A stretch of DNA of 46,326 nucleotides from assembly GCA_009782405.1 (NCBI GenBank), contig WRJC01000023.1, positions 1-46,326 on the forward strand, in the 5' to 3' direction. The notes beneath the pieces were generated by a model. The model did not search any database, was not told the origin of the DNA, and saw nothing but the letters and a program-made list of their open reading frames with translations. The first letter of the stretch is position 1. Each line of letters starts with the position of its first letter. Shown here piece by piece: positions 15,401-23,194 of this stretch. The DNA is from Oscillospiraceae bacterium. Lineage in GTDB: Bacteria; Bacillota_A; Clostridia; Oscillospirales; WRJC01. Position numbers and translations under genes: made by a program.

Positions 15401-18102
15401 TTGATTTTGTGACCTATACGATCACCGTTTCCAACACCCAAAAAGCGGACGCCACCGGCGTGTATGTCATCGACCATATACCGCCGGAGCTCGAATTTGT
15501 GGAATGCCCGAACAGAAGCCCGGGCAGTTACAGCTATGACCAAATCACGCGGGAATTGAAAGTGGATATTTACACATTGGCGGCGTTTCAGTCCACTACG
15601 GTCACCGTTCGCTGCCGCGCGATGAAAGCGGCAAGGTCGATTCTCAACTCCGCTACCGTGCATATCAGCGAAATTGAATTTGATTATGAAAACAATTCCG
15701 ACGAAACTGAAATCACGGTCGTCTATCCCGATTCGCGGTACGACGTCGCCGTCAGCAAAACGGCGGACAAAAAGACATACAAAAAAGGCGATACCATAGC
15801 ATATGGGATAACAGTGGAAAATTATTCGGACTGCGCGGTGGAAAACGTGACGGTCATGGACTACTTGCCGCCGTCCGGAGTCGAATATATCGGCAATGAT
15901 TATGCCGGGGTTTCATACAGAACGGGAAATGTCATATATTTCGAGATCCCGCTTATGGAAAAAAACGAAAAAATCACGATCGAGCTGTACTGCGAAGCGA
16001 CCGAACTGATGGCCTCCATGAAAAACAGGGTCATAGCCGAAACCAAAGAAGAAGAACGCGACTACGCCGACAGCGAAGACGAAATAACCGTCACCGTCGT
16101 CAAATCCGGAAGGCTGACCGTAAAAAAAGAATTCGACGAAGATGACGAAACCGACAAAAGCAACCACGCGGACTGGGGTGTGGACGACGGCACCTTGTTT
16201 CGCGCAAAGGTGAAAAACGCCGGCACAGGCCAATATATGAACGTCAGCGGCAGTGCGCCGCATTATGTCTATGAAAGCGCCGGCGGCGATGGCAGCTATA
16301 TCGCTTTTTCCGTAAATAGTCCCGCCACAATCATAGGAATTGACGACGATACAACTTGGATCGTGGAAGAATCGGAGGGCGCAAACTACGAAGTGACAAA
16401 AACTAGGGGCAATCCCGCGACCATTTCGGACGGCGGGGAAAGCGTGGTGACAATTGTAAATTATTACGAGCACGGCATAGTTCCAAAGATAGACATACAC
16501 AAGGAGTCCAATCCCGCAAGCATGGGCGAAGGGGACCAGGCTCCAACCGAAATATCCGAAAAAAGCGATATCGCCTACACGTTGAAAGTGGCAAATTCCG
16601 GCGGCGCGGCGGCGGCCAATATCGTCGTGACTGATCCGATTCCGGCAAACACGGCATACAAAGCCGGGACAATCGGATATGAAGCCAAAGCCGGCATAAG
16701 CGTGACCGTCGAGTGCAGCGGGGGCGAAGCGGTTTGGATTATCGGGGCGCTTGATGCAGGCGATGAAATCGACCTTTATTTTACGGTGACAACCATCGCC
16801 GCGAGCGCCGCAGAGGACATCGAAATTATAAATACGGCTTATTACAGGCATGACGGCAACGACGGACTCCCGGGCGCCGACAAACCCGTTGCGGGAAAAC
16901 CAAAGCACAAGATACCGAAAACTGCGGCCGCGCACCCCGAAATCCCTTCCGTAGAAATCCCTTCCGTAGAAGTGCACAAACAATCAAGCCCTGAAAACAT
17001 CGGTTTCGCATACGGGACCCCGACCAATATATCCGGGCAAAGCGATATTGTCTATACGCTGACGGCAACCAACACCGGGAACATACCGGCAACCAATGTC
17101 GTCGTGAGCGACCCGCTGCCGGAAAACACTGCATACAAATCGATCGCATACGACAACGCGGCTAAAATTGCGGTCATAGGGGATTACACAGCCGGAACGG
17201 CGACATGGACGATTCCATTTCTCGCCGCAGGAGAAGAAGTGGAACTGTACTTGACGGTGACAGCGGCGGAAAGCGCATCAGAAGAATTGTATATCGTAAA
17301 TGTTGCTTCATATATCCACGACGACGAAAACGGCGATCCGACCGACGATAAGCCCGTTCCGGAAAAACCGAAGCACAAGATAGCAAAAAAGATAAACTCC
17401 TTGCCCGATCCCCCAACAGATCCCCCAACAGATCCCCCTACCGATCCCCCAACAGATCCCCCAACAGATCCCCCAACAGATCCCCCAACAGATCCCCCTA
17501 CCGATCCTCCGACAGATCCTCCGACAGATCCCCCTACGAACCCTCCGACAGACCCATTTAAAGAACCTCCTACCGAACCCTTGATAGAGCCGCCTACGGA
17601 AACGCCGGCCGACCCGCCTGCTAATTCTCTTCCGGCAAGGCAAAAACAAACCGAAACGCCGACCGAACCGCCAATCGAGCCGGAGATTACGACGCCCACG
17701 TCGGGCGGCGATAAACTTCCCGGTTCGGAAGTTTCCGGAAACGAACTTTCCACAAAAGGAAACGATGCGCTTGCCAAAAGCGGAGACAACTATACATCGT
17801 CCGGCGAGCGGATAACCGAAGAAAGCGAAAATCGGCAAACAATCGATGAATACGGCATCGGCCTCGGCATGTGGCTGTACGATGCCGAAGATGATTCGTG
17901 GACATTCGCAGACGGCAGCGCCGCCATTTCGGATGAGCAGCCGAATGAAAATTACGCCGACGATGGCGATACCGACGGATGGAAAATCTCGCCGCAAACA
18001 GGAGCATTGGATTGGCTTGTTCCGTCATTAGCGATTTTAGGCATGATTTCGATAATTTTCGGTTGGCCATTGATTCGCGGGAAAGGAAAATTTAACGCTT
18101 AG
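12430..18102 (+). CDS. Large cell-surface protein with DUF11 repeats and a sortase signal
   Basis: 1890 residues. A signal peptide covers about residues 1-33 (cleavage near 'VAAQG'). Residues 35-970 are beta-rich and not assigned. Four DUF11-type adhesin modules start near 976, 1105, 1353 and 1513, each with an 'I.YT..V.N' strand followed by 'V.D.(I/L)P'. Between the second and third (about 1227-1340) is a CnaB/prealbumin-like module opening 'GRLTVKKEFDE'. A Pro-Thr-Asp tandem region follows (about 1659-1702), then an acidic spacer, 'SPQTG' (1854-1858), a hydrophobic helix and a basic tail 'RGKGKFNA'. This is the layout of a wall-anchored adhesin or pilin-like stalk. GGGGAG lies eight bases before the ATG. 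No sortase is encoded in the window. The ligand is unknown. Confidence 0.88.
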   Translation: MEKTKRSLFSVVLAWFLIAAIIPAAVFPLVAAQGDTDYRLSIVRTDGTEIDPSNPALYVGETATFKIVFENSGLNVSDILINPVLALEYKTDDIVSLPTKPTIVASDAPQQITRGPKVVDADSQTVTWTLRDLAGGSEFGLPGSVSMPKGYTPQNYPLKLKVTLTSDSHDPIEAELEIVWKYDRYAPAKGVTQQNYIRQVSKDGVSGYEVYAGEDAGAGKIGPDSAYPVTFTFNGDAFAAKGTREIDRTVIVDILPDGAVFDPADNVGYPHWKFYDGNYPGYEGKRVAVYDPPAGSGNKSVDLKLRFPDCEIGPDYANEADYEYFVKNKAFDDEDYSCHLETFVRFGKETPGRQYAKEPIKTMRGNSIGASSKHASRLAIDEEIDGDYWFYNSYSNTMNATPMRNFVISDEKLDQSLRFFGFSVSAKPEAVSGSMKVQYRIAGTGVWEDYYFASLGRDYLTPGDLVYSARPVSKLDETEPYGRAQYCYSGEHSGCLYSDYFFLPADPHTGEPVVVDGLRLLVPELNAGGQIYFDVGARLKDGIFSTIPHDRATAFGNIGAFYYDFEDGGAKKTLLGEDSAYHDITSYQPKFRGMKVVTGIASATVYAGSALTVSNRLRFYDFDKEDCIIFDGAQIIDILPDGFKYVPGSMAFTNLNGQTLNDMYENIEPIIVNDYKGTGQTALIWNLKGTYDISYFRGEYIAYYSYRLEILDSARKGENDLVSYFHWPEYAKIIATNNNQSASGVYRGYEPYADDEFDINNNGLFTEKFLRAKITLNYIPPETVVASKGVQGSYNKSFLNSPAVGYSLPGTYSFYSLDIANYSSRDLSAMTAFDVLPYAGDTSIVEDKNGQYAARMTEFGGISMTGPILLGDSRFAVLYAKEDPVPWKGIDDYENRANWLPEGSVGNWTEVRAFKIMLNGGEFFRIGDTIQAIVPIKIPENAPKGALAWNSFAIDMGAGYGYIEATKAGIEIVDYDVKLKKTSDRSLYAKFDFVTYTITVSNTQKADATGVYVIDHIPPELEFVECPNRSPGSYSYDQITRELKVDIYTLAAFQSTTVTVRCRAMKAARSILNSATVHISEIEFDYENNSDETEITVVYPDSRYDVAVSKTADKKTYKKGDTIAYGITVENYSDCAVENVTVMDYLPPSGVEYIGNDYAGVSYRTGNVIYFEIPLMEKNEKITIELYCEATELMASMKNRVIAETKEEERDYADSEDEITVTVVKSGRLTVKKEFDEDDETDKSNHADWGVDDGTLFRAKVKNAGTGQYMNVSGSAPHYVYESAGGDGSYIAFSVNSPATIIGIDDDTTWIVEESEGANYEVTKTRGNPATISDGGESVVTIVNYYEHGIVPKIDIHKESNPASMGEGDQAPTEISEKSDIAYTLKVANSGGAAAANIVVTDPIPANTAYKAGTIGYEAKAGISVTVECSGGEAVWIIGALDAGDEIDLYFTVTTIAASAAEDIEIINTAYYRHDGNDGLPGADKPVAGKPKHKIPKTAAAHPEIPSVEIPSVEVHKQSSPENIGFAYGTPTNISGQSDIVYTLTATNTGNIPATNVVVSDPLPENTAYKSIAYDNAAKIAVIGDYTAGTATWTIPFLAAGEEVELYLTVTAAESASEELYIVNVASYIHDDENGDPTDDKPVPEKPKHKIAKKINSLPDPPTDPPTDPPTDPPTDPPTDPPTDPPTDPPTDPPTDPPTDPPTNPPTDPFKEPPTEPLIEPPTETPADPPANSLPARQKQTETPTEPPIEPEITTPTSGGDKLPGSEVSGNELSTKGNDALAKSGDNYTSSGERITEESENRQTIDEYGIGLGMWLYDAEDDSWTFADGSAAISDEQPNENYADDGDTDGWKISPQTGALDWLVPSLAILGMISIIFGWPLIRGKGKFNA
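17405..17535 (+). repeat. 12-bp tandem repeat encoding Pro-Thr-Asp-Pro
   Basis: About ten copies of a 12-base unit (consensus 'ccaacagatccc') encode repeated PTDP, a rigid wall-spanning spacer. Copies differ at third positions. Copy number could change by slippage without shifting the frame. Confidence 0.9.
17989..18003 (+). other. SPQTG sortase sorting motif
   Basis: Codons for Ser-Pro-Gln-Thr-Gly are followed by a hydrophobic stretch (LVPSLAILGMISIIFGWPLI) and a positively charged tail. This matches the three-part sorting signal, with SPxTG in place of LPxTG. SPxTG and PPxTG are known class B sortase substrates in Clostridioides difficile. Confidence 0.75.
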
Positions 18103-18116
18103 GCGCCGATCAAGCG

Positions 18117-19400
18117 TCACATCACCACAATTGCCCCTTCGCCGCGAACCGATAGTTCGAGGCACGAACCTTCGCCGAACACGCGGCTCATTTTCCCGAA
18201 ATATTCGCCCACGCATTTTTTCGGCACAAATGCCTGGATAGTTCCGGCAAACCCCCCGCCGTGAACCCGCGAAGCGGCCGGTTTTCCCGCGAGCAGTTCC
18301 TCCGAAAGCGCCAATGCGAGCGCTAAGCCCTGTTCTTTCGGGTTTTTCGGGTCGTAAATGTTTTGCAAGTATTTGTACGAAGAATTTCCCGAAGACGCCA
18401 CGAGCCGCAAAAACCCTTCGAAATCGCCCTCTTTGAGGGCTTCCGCCCCGGATTTAACCCTCGCGTTCTCGGCGAAATAGTGCATCGCGCGCAAAACCGC
18501 CCTGTCCCCGCAGATCTCCCGCAGCTTGCCGATATTTTCAAAAAAAGCGGTTTTTTCGATTTCGCGCAGCGCTTCCTTTCCGAAACAAGCCGCGACTTGT
18601 TTCATTTCGCTTGGCATGGCGGCGTATTCTTCGTTTAGGTTATGGTGCGAGCCGCCTGCCGAAACGATGCACAGGCTGTATCCCGACTTCGACAAGTCGA
18701 AATCCAGTTTTTCGAATGCGGGAGCCGAAATATCCCCGAAATCTATCGAAACGAACCCCCCCACCGAACAAGCGGTCTGATCCATCAGGCCGCACGGTTT
18801 CCCGAAATAATTGTTTTCGGCATACTGCCCGATTTTGGCGATTTCGAGCGGGGGGATTTCGCCGCCGTTGTAAAGCCGGTTCAGCATAAATCCCACCAAA
18901 ACCTCGAAAGCCGCCGAAGACGACAGCCCCGAGCCTTTTTGTACATCAGAAACCGTATAAGCGTCAAAGCCGCCGATTTCGTAGCCGAGATCGGAAAACC
19001 TTTTGCAGGTGCCGCGTATTATCGCCGCAGAGCTGAATCTTTCGCTTTCCCGGGCCGAAAGTTCGTTTATGTCGATTTCGTCGGGCTCGAAGCCTTCGCT
19101 CTTTATCCTTATATGCGCCCTTGGAGCATGGCTTTTCGAAACCACAGCGACGACATCCAAGTTTATAGCCGCCGCGAGCACGCAGCCTCGGTTGTGGTCC
19201 GTGTGGTTCCCGAGCACCTCGCTTCTCCCGGGGACCGAGATGAGCGCCACATCATTGGCGCCGTACAAATCCGCAAAGCGCTCAATCGCCCCGACATAGC
19301 GCCGCCTCGCGGATTCGGTTCTCGCCTCCCCGTAAAACCGTTTCAATGTTTCGTCATATCCGCCGTTTTTTATTTTTTCGGCCAAAAGCGTCGATTCCAT
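18117..19400 (-). CDS. galK: Galactokinase
   Basis: 427 residues. It phosphorylates galactose at C1 at the head of the Leloir pathway. The galactose-binding signature reads 'PGRSEVLGNHTDHNRG' (57-72), where the usual E and Y are N and H. The GHMP ATP loop 'GSGLSSSAA' is at 155-163. 'GLMDQTACSVGG' (203-214) supplies the catalytic Asp 206, and a third GHMP motif 'RVHGGGFAGTIQAF' is near the C-terminus. It converges on the surface-protein gene with a 14-base gap. galT and galE are not in the window. It would use galactose from the GH4 enzyme at 4426. A related GHMP sugar kinase is less likely. Confidence 0.92.
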   Translation of the reverse strand: MESTLLAEKIKNGGYDETLKRFYGEARTESARRRYVGAIERFADLYGANDVALISVPGRSEVLGNHTDHNRGCVLAAAINLDVVAVVSKSHAPRAHIRIKSEGFEPDEIDINELSARESERFSSAAIIRGTCKRFSDLGYEIGGFDAYTVSDVQKGSGLSSSAAFEVLVGFMLNRLYNGGEIPPLEIAKIGQYAENNYFGKPCGLMDQTACSVGGFVSIDFGDISAPAFEKLDFDLSKSGYSLCIVSAGGSHHNLNEEYAAMPSEMKQVAACFGKEALREIEKTAFFENIGKLREICGDRAVLRAMHYFAENARVKSGAEALKEGDFEGFLRLVASSGNSSYKYLQNIYDPKNPKEQGLALALALSEELLAGKPAASRVHGGGFAGTIQAFVPKKCVGEYFGKMSRVFGEGSCLELSVRGEGAIVVM

Positions 19401-19434
19401 AATTTATATTTCTGCCCTTTCTTTTTTTCCCGTC

Positions 19435-19463
19435 ATTATACCATAAAAAAGAAATTTATGCAA
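19435..19463 (-). promoter_or_regulatory. Promoter of galK
   Basis: TTGCAT (19458-19463) and TATAAT (19435-19440) on the minus strand, 17-base spacer. The leader is short, under 35 bases. No operator palindrome was seen. Confidence 0.8.
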
Positions 19464-19529
19464 TAGGTCGGCATAAACAAAATTTCGCGCATTTTTTTTG
19501 ATTTTTAGTTAAATATTCCAATAAAAGTG

Positions 19530-19558
19530 TTGCATTCCATTATTTTATATGATATAAT
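19530..19558 (+). promoter_or_regulatory. Promoter of the small membrane protein
   Basis: TTGCAT (19530-19535) and TATAAT (19553-19558), 17-base spacer, divergent from the galK promoter. Confidence 0.8.
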
Positions 19559-19605
19559 AATATACAACGTATAATAAAAAATAATTGTCGAGGAGAAAAA
19601 TATTT

Positions 19606-19956
19606 ATGGAGGCTAAAAATAATGCCGGGGGCAAGCCGGAAATCAAATCGTTTAACTGGTATGTATTCCCATATCCCGTGATCATCGCGGCCGCATATCT
19701 CGCCATAGGTTTTTTCGCGGATGTATGGCACCCGACCTGGCTCCTGTTCATGACCATACCCGTTTACTACGAAACAGTCGCCATGACAAGGGCAAAAACT
19801 TTCAAGGCCAAGGCGAACATTTTCCCATACCCGATTTTGTGCGCGATATTTTATCTTTGCGTCGGATTCGACTACGGCATATGGCACCCGGCCTGGATGG
19901 TGTTTCTGACGATCCCCATTTACTACATGATCGTAAACGCGATAAAATCAAAGTGA
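19606..19956 (+). CDS. Small membrane protein made of two copies of a 'PYP...WHP' module
   Basis: 116 residues from the ATG at 19606, which has GAGGAG ten bases upstream; an in-frame TTG at 19585 is less likely. The protein is an internal duplication. Each half starts 'FPYP', runs through a helix ending in 'GF', then 'WHP.W...F.TIP.YY' with a second helix. The halves are separated by a short basic loop, giving about four helices. From general memory, the same module occurs as a membrane tail on some Clostridia helix-turn-helix regulators; here no DNA-binding domain is attached. Function unknown. It is monocistronic, with its own promoter and a strong terminator. Confidence 0.8.
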   Translation: MEAKNNAGGKPEIKSFNWYVFPYPVIIAAAYLAIGFFADVWHPTWLLFMTIPVYYETVAMTRAKTFKAKANIFPYPILCAIFYLCVGFDYGIWHPAWMVFLTIPIYYMIVNAIKSK

Positions 19957-19969
19957 AAAAATTTAATGC

Positions 19970-19997
19970 AAATCCGCCCTCGTTGGAGGGCGGATTT
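19970..19997 (+). terminator. Strong intrinsic terminator
   Basis: A perfect 12-base stem (AAATCCGCCCTC / GAGGGCGGATTT) with a GTTG loop lies 13 bases after the small membrane-protein gene. T-rich sequence follows. Confidence 0.85.
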
Positions 19998-20087
19998 GTA
20001 TATTTGTTCATATTTTTGTGGTAAAATGAAGGGCGGTATGTGGGAATTACCCGCAAAAAAACATAAAAAACAAGAAGGAGTGTTTTT

Positions 20088-20741
20088 ATGAAGTTCAAAA
20101 AACTTATTTCGCTGGTTCTGATACTGTGTTTGGCGTGCCTGACGGCTTTGGTCTGTTTCACCTCCTGCGAAGACAAAGCCGGGGGCGAAGACTCGGGCAA
20201 GGCCGGCGACAACGGCGATTCTGCGGATGCCGGCCCTCAGCCTAAATCTTTTCTCAAAGAAGCGGCGACCGGCGAACGCAACGATTACGACGGTTCGGTA
20301 GGGTATGAGTTCGAATGCCTCGCCGACATGACCGTTTCGGCCGTGGGCCGCCCGCAAAACGGCGAAATGAACGAATCGCACACCATACGCATCTGGGATG
20401 TGGAAACGCAGGCGCTGCTGGCGAGCGCGGAAATCACCCCGGATTCTCCCCTGGATTCGCTTGGATTCAAAACCGCGCAGCTGGGTTCGCCCCTGTCACT
20501 GAAAGCCGGCGTTTCTTACAGGATCGTAAGTTCAGAGGTGAAAGACGGCGACAAGTGGTACGATTTCGGAACGGAAGCGGGCGCTTTCCCCGATTTGGTC
20601 CCAAATGACGATTGCAAAATAATAACCCCAGCCTTCACCGCCGGAGAGGCCTGGGCCGACTATCCTTCAAACCAGTACCTCCCCGACGGGGCTGTGAACA
20701 AGGGCTACACCGGGGTGACTTTCTTTTACATTTTAGATTAA
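20088..20741 (+). CDS. DUF4082-domain lipoprotein
   Basis: 217 residues. A lipoprotein signal peptide ends at 'CFTSC' with the lipid-attached Cys at 27. An acidic, Gly-rich linker covers about 28-52. The rest (about 53-217) matches the DUF4082 beta-sandwich pattern: 'GYEFECLADMTVSAVGRP', 'HTIRIWDVETQALLASAEI', 'GVSYRIVSSE', 'GYTGVTFFYI'. DUF4082 occurs in exported bacterial proteins beside carbohydrate-binding domains, so a surface binding role is likely but unproven. AAGGAG lies seven bases before the ATG. folD follows after 14 bases, probably as one operon. Confidence 0.82.
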   Translation: MKFKKLISLVLILCLACLTALVCFTSCEDKAGGEDSGKAGDNGDSADAGPQPKSFLKEAATGERNDYDGSVGYEFECLADMTVSAVGRPQNGEMNESHTIRIWDVETQALLASAEITPDSPLDSLGFKTAQLGSPLSLKAGVSYRIVSSEVKDGDKWYDFGTEAGAFPDLVPNDDCKIITPAFTAGEAWADYPSNQYLPDGAVNKGYTGVTFFYILD

Positions 20742-20755
20742 CCAAGGAGAACGCA

Positions 20756-21622
20756 ATGCAGCAATTGAGGGGCATGCCGGTCGCATCCGCCATTATCGGG
20801 CAGATTGCCGGGCAAATAGAGGAATTGGCAAAAAAGCAAATAATCCCGAAACTCGCCATCGTCCGGATCGGCGAAAGGGAAGAAGACGTTTCCTACGAAA
20901 AAGGCATAATAAAACGCTTTTCGGCCGCAAATGCCATGGTTGAAACGATTGCCATGCCCCGAGAACCCGCGCAGGGCGCTTTGGAGGAAACCATAACAAA
21001 ATTAAACGGTGACGATTCGGTTCACGGGATACTTTTGTTCCGTCCCCTGCCGGGTCATCTGCCTTTTGACCGAATAAGAGGGCTCATCGCCAAAACAAAG
21101 GACGTCGACGCGATGAGCCCCGAAAGCGGTGCCTGCATCTACGAAGGCAGGAAAGACGGCTATGCGCCTTGCACCGCCCAAGCGGTGATCGAACTTCTGG
21201 ATTTTTACGGCATAGAATTGACCGGAAAAAAAACGACGATCATCGGGCGCAGCTTGATTGTGGGAAAGCCGCTGGCCATGCTCCTGCTGGATAAAAACGC
21301 CACTGTGACCATATGCCACACGAAAACGCAAAATCTCGCCGAAGAATGCAAAAAAGCGGACATACTTGTCGCATGTGCGGGTTCGGCGAAGATGGTCGGA
21401 GCCGACTTTGCACATCCGGGGCAGATAATAATCGATGTGGGGGTAAACATGGCCGAAGGCAAGTTATGCGGCGACGCGGATTATGAAGCGTTGGATGGCA
21501 AAGTTTTGGCGATGACGCCGGTGCCCGGCGGCGTCGGTGCGGTCACAACTTCCGTATTGCTGAAAAACACGGTGCACAGTGCACATTTATGCAAGCCTGC
21601 GCATGAACGGCATGTGAATTGA
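20756..21622 (+). CDS. folD: Methylene-THF dehydrogenase / methenyl-THF cyclohydrolase
   Basis: 288 residues from the ATG at 20756, with AAGGAGA five bases upstream. FolD interconverts 5,10-methylene-, 5,10-methenyl- and 10-formyl-THF with NADP(H). The C-terminal half is well conserved: 'DVDAMSPES', 'PCTAQAVIELL', 'TTIIGRSLIVGKPLAMLLL', 'ATVTICHTKT', 'DVGVN' and 'TPVPGGVGAVTTSVLLKNT'. The N-terminal catalytic segment reads 'VSYEKGIIKRF'. Tyr is present, but the Lys expected four residues later is Ile, with Lys at +2 and +6 instead. The final 14 residues after 'LLKNTV' are encoded almost wholly by a 55-base tandem repeat and have no family counterpart. It works with fhs (6427). Confidence 0.92.
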   Translation: MQQLRGMPVASAIIGQIAGQIEELAKKQIIPKLAIVRIGEREEDVSYEKGIIKRFSAANAMVETIAMPREPAQGALEETITKLNGDDSVHGILLFRPLPGHLPFDRIRGLIAKTKDVDAMSPESGACIYEGRKDGYAPCTAQAVIELLDFYGIELTGKKTTIIGRSLIVGKPLAMLLLDKNATVTICHTKTQNLAEECKKADILVACAGSAKMVGADFAHPGQIIIDVGVNMAEGKLCGDADYEALDGKVLAMTPVPGGVGAVTTSVLLKNTVHSAHLCKPAHERHVN

Positions 21623-21691
21623 CATTCACATTGGTTCACATTTATGCAAGTCTGCGCATGAACGGCATGTGAATTGACATTCACATTGGTT
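21582..21691 (+). repeat. Two tandem 55-bp repeats overlapping the end of folD
   Basis: Units 21582-21636 and 21637-21691 differ at one base. Each contains TGTGAAT-TGAC-ATTCACA, a seven-base hairpin. The folD stop codon (21620-21622) lies inside the first unit. The second fills most of the 102-base gap before the solute-binding protein gene. Confidence 0.9.
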
Positions 21692-21724
21692 CATGTCACG
21701 CCAATTATGGAGGGGAATTTTTTT

Positions 21725-23194
21725 ATGAAAAAAGTGTTTTTGTCCGTTGCGCTGATTTTGGCGATTTGCTTTTCGGTTGTTTTTGCCGCCTGCGACAACA
21801 AAAGCTCAGTCGCGGAAAACGGCGGCGAAGCCGGGCAGCAAGCCGCCGACGACGACGAAACGCCGGATATCCAAGACCAGAAAATTACGGACGACGTGCC
21901 CGAAATGGATTTGGGCGGGTACGAGTTCAGGATTCTGTCGAGCGGCGAAATTCATGCCTGGCACGGATCGGTGAATGTCGAGGAAGAAACCGGCGACCTC
22001 GTAAATGACAGCATATACCGCAGGAACAGGGTAGCGGAGGGAAGGCTCAACATTTTGATAACCGAAACCGAAGACTACAACAAAATAAAAAAATCCGTGA
22101 ATTCGGGCTCAGACGACTATGATTTCGTCACCGGTTGGTGCGACCCCATGTTCGGATATTTCGTGGAAGGGCTGGGATACAAATTCCACGAATATGGCCG
22201 CTATATCGATTTGGGCAAGCCATATTGGGACTCCGGGCTCACGCAGGCATTCACTTTCAAAGATATGATTTTATTCCCGGTGGGAGCGGTGGACATAACC
22301 ACATACGATTTGATCCATGTGCTGCTGTTCAACAAGAAACTGATCGCGGAACTTGAGCTGGAAAACCCTTACGGCCTCGTTAAAAACGGGGAATGGACTT
22401 TTGACAAATACGCGGAAATGGTGAAGCTGGTCGTGCGCGACGTGGACGGCAACGGGGTAATGAACGAAAACGACATGTACGGGCTGGTTTCGATGGTGAA
22501 ATATGTGCTGCCCTGTTTTTGGGTGGCGGCGGGAGTCGAAACGGTCGCAAGGACGTCTAGCGGCTTGCCCGATTTCACTTTGCCAACCGACGAAAAATTC
22601 GCTTCTGTCATCGAAAAGATATTTTCCATAAACTACGACAACAATTCGTGGTACCAAAACAAATCGGACAGGGCCAATTACAGCGAAGTCCACGACAAAA
22701 TATTTATGGACGACCGCGCTTTGTTTTACAACAACACCTTCAAAATGGTCGAAGACGTGCGCGGCATGGAAACCGATTTCGGAATCGTCCCCTATCCGAA
22801 ATACACGGCGAACCAAGAACATCACTATACGCGCATGGAGGGTTGCTTTCCCTTCATCGTGCCGCTGACAGTGCCCGATCCTGAAACCATAGGCGCGATA
22901 ATAGAAGTTTTGGCTTGCGAATCCTTGAATTACGTCATACCCGCATATTACGAGGTGAGCCTTAAAACCAAGCACGCAAGGGACGAAGAATCTGCCGAAA
23001 TGCTCGACATAATCTTCAGCCACCGCGTGATCGACCTGGGCGATTCCATTTGGTGCAGCAAGCTGAGGGACAACATATTCGTAGACATGTTCTCAAAGAA
23101 CGACCGCAACCTCGCCTCCCGTTTGGAAAAAGTCGAACCCCAAATGATCAAGGAAATCGAAAAAGCGCTCGCCGCCCTGGATTTGACCTATTGA
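21725..23194 (+). CDS. Extracellular solute-binding lipoprotein (ABC sugar type), paralogue 1
   Basis: 489 residues from the ATG at 21725, with GGAGGGG just upstream. The signal peptide ends at 'VFAAC' (lipid Cys 23), followed by an acidic linker. The mature part is a periplasmic-binding-type receptor of the large (about 450-residue) family 1 kind: 'EETGDLVNDSIYRRNR', 'PYGLVKNGEWTFDKY', 'METDFGIVPYPK', 'IPAYYEVSLKTKHARDEES'. An EF-hand-like loop 'DVDGNGVMNEND' suggests bound Ca2+. It is clearly related to the protein at 41611. No permease or ATPase gene is nearby, so transport partners must lie elsewhere, or it acts as a sensor. It overlaps the convergent downstream gene by seven bases. Confidence 0.9.
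   Translation: MKKVFLSVALILAICFSVVFAACDNKSSVAENGGEAGQQAADDDETPDIQDQKITDDVPEMDLGGYEFRILSSGEIHAWHGSVNVEEETGDLVNDSIYRRNRVAEGRLNILITETEDYNKIKKSVNSGSDDYDFVTGWCDPMFGYFVEGLGYKFHEYGRYIDLGKPYWDSGLTQAFTFKDMILFPVGAVDITTYDLIHVLLFNKKLIAELELENPYGLVKNGEWTFDKYAEMVKLVVRDVDGNGVMNENDMYGLVSMVKYVLPCFWVAAGVETVARTSSGLPDFTLPTDEKFASVIEKIFSINYDNNSWYQNKSDRANYSEVHDKIFMDDRALFYNNTFKMVEDVRGMETDFGIVPYPKYTANQEHHYTRMEGCFPFIVPLTVPDPETIGAIIEVLACESLNYVIPAYYEVSLKTKHARDEESAEMLDIIFSHRVIDLGDSIWCSKLRDNIFVDMFSKNDRNLASRLEKVEPQMIKEIEKALAALDLTY

Noticed and set aside
15913..16983. A 356-codon open frame on the minus strand
   Set aside because: It is antisense to the DUF11 repeats; the Phe/Cys/Arg-rich translation follows from codon bias of the real gene.
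17405..17535. Possible CRISPR-like array
   Set aside because: The 12-base units are contiguous, without spacers, and encode an in-frame Pro-Thr-Asp repeat.
17701..17745. LPxTG-type motif at 'KLPGSEVSG' in the surface protein
   Set aside because: It is more than 100 residues from the C-terminus and not followed by a hydrophobic helix; SPQTG at 17989 fits the signal instead.
18095..18115. ACGCTT...AAGCGT as a terminator between the surface-protein gene and galK
   Set aside because: The six-base stem has an 11-base loop and no T-run on either strand.
20756..20760. A start for folD further upstream at 20612
   Set aside because: That stretch overlaps the DUF4082 gene in another frame; the ATG at 20756 has an AAGGAGA site and matches the FolD N-terminus.
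21582..21691. Possible short CRISPR array
   Set aside because: There are only two copies, directly joined with no spacer, and no cas genes are present.
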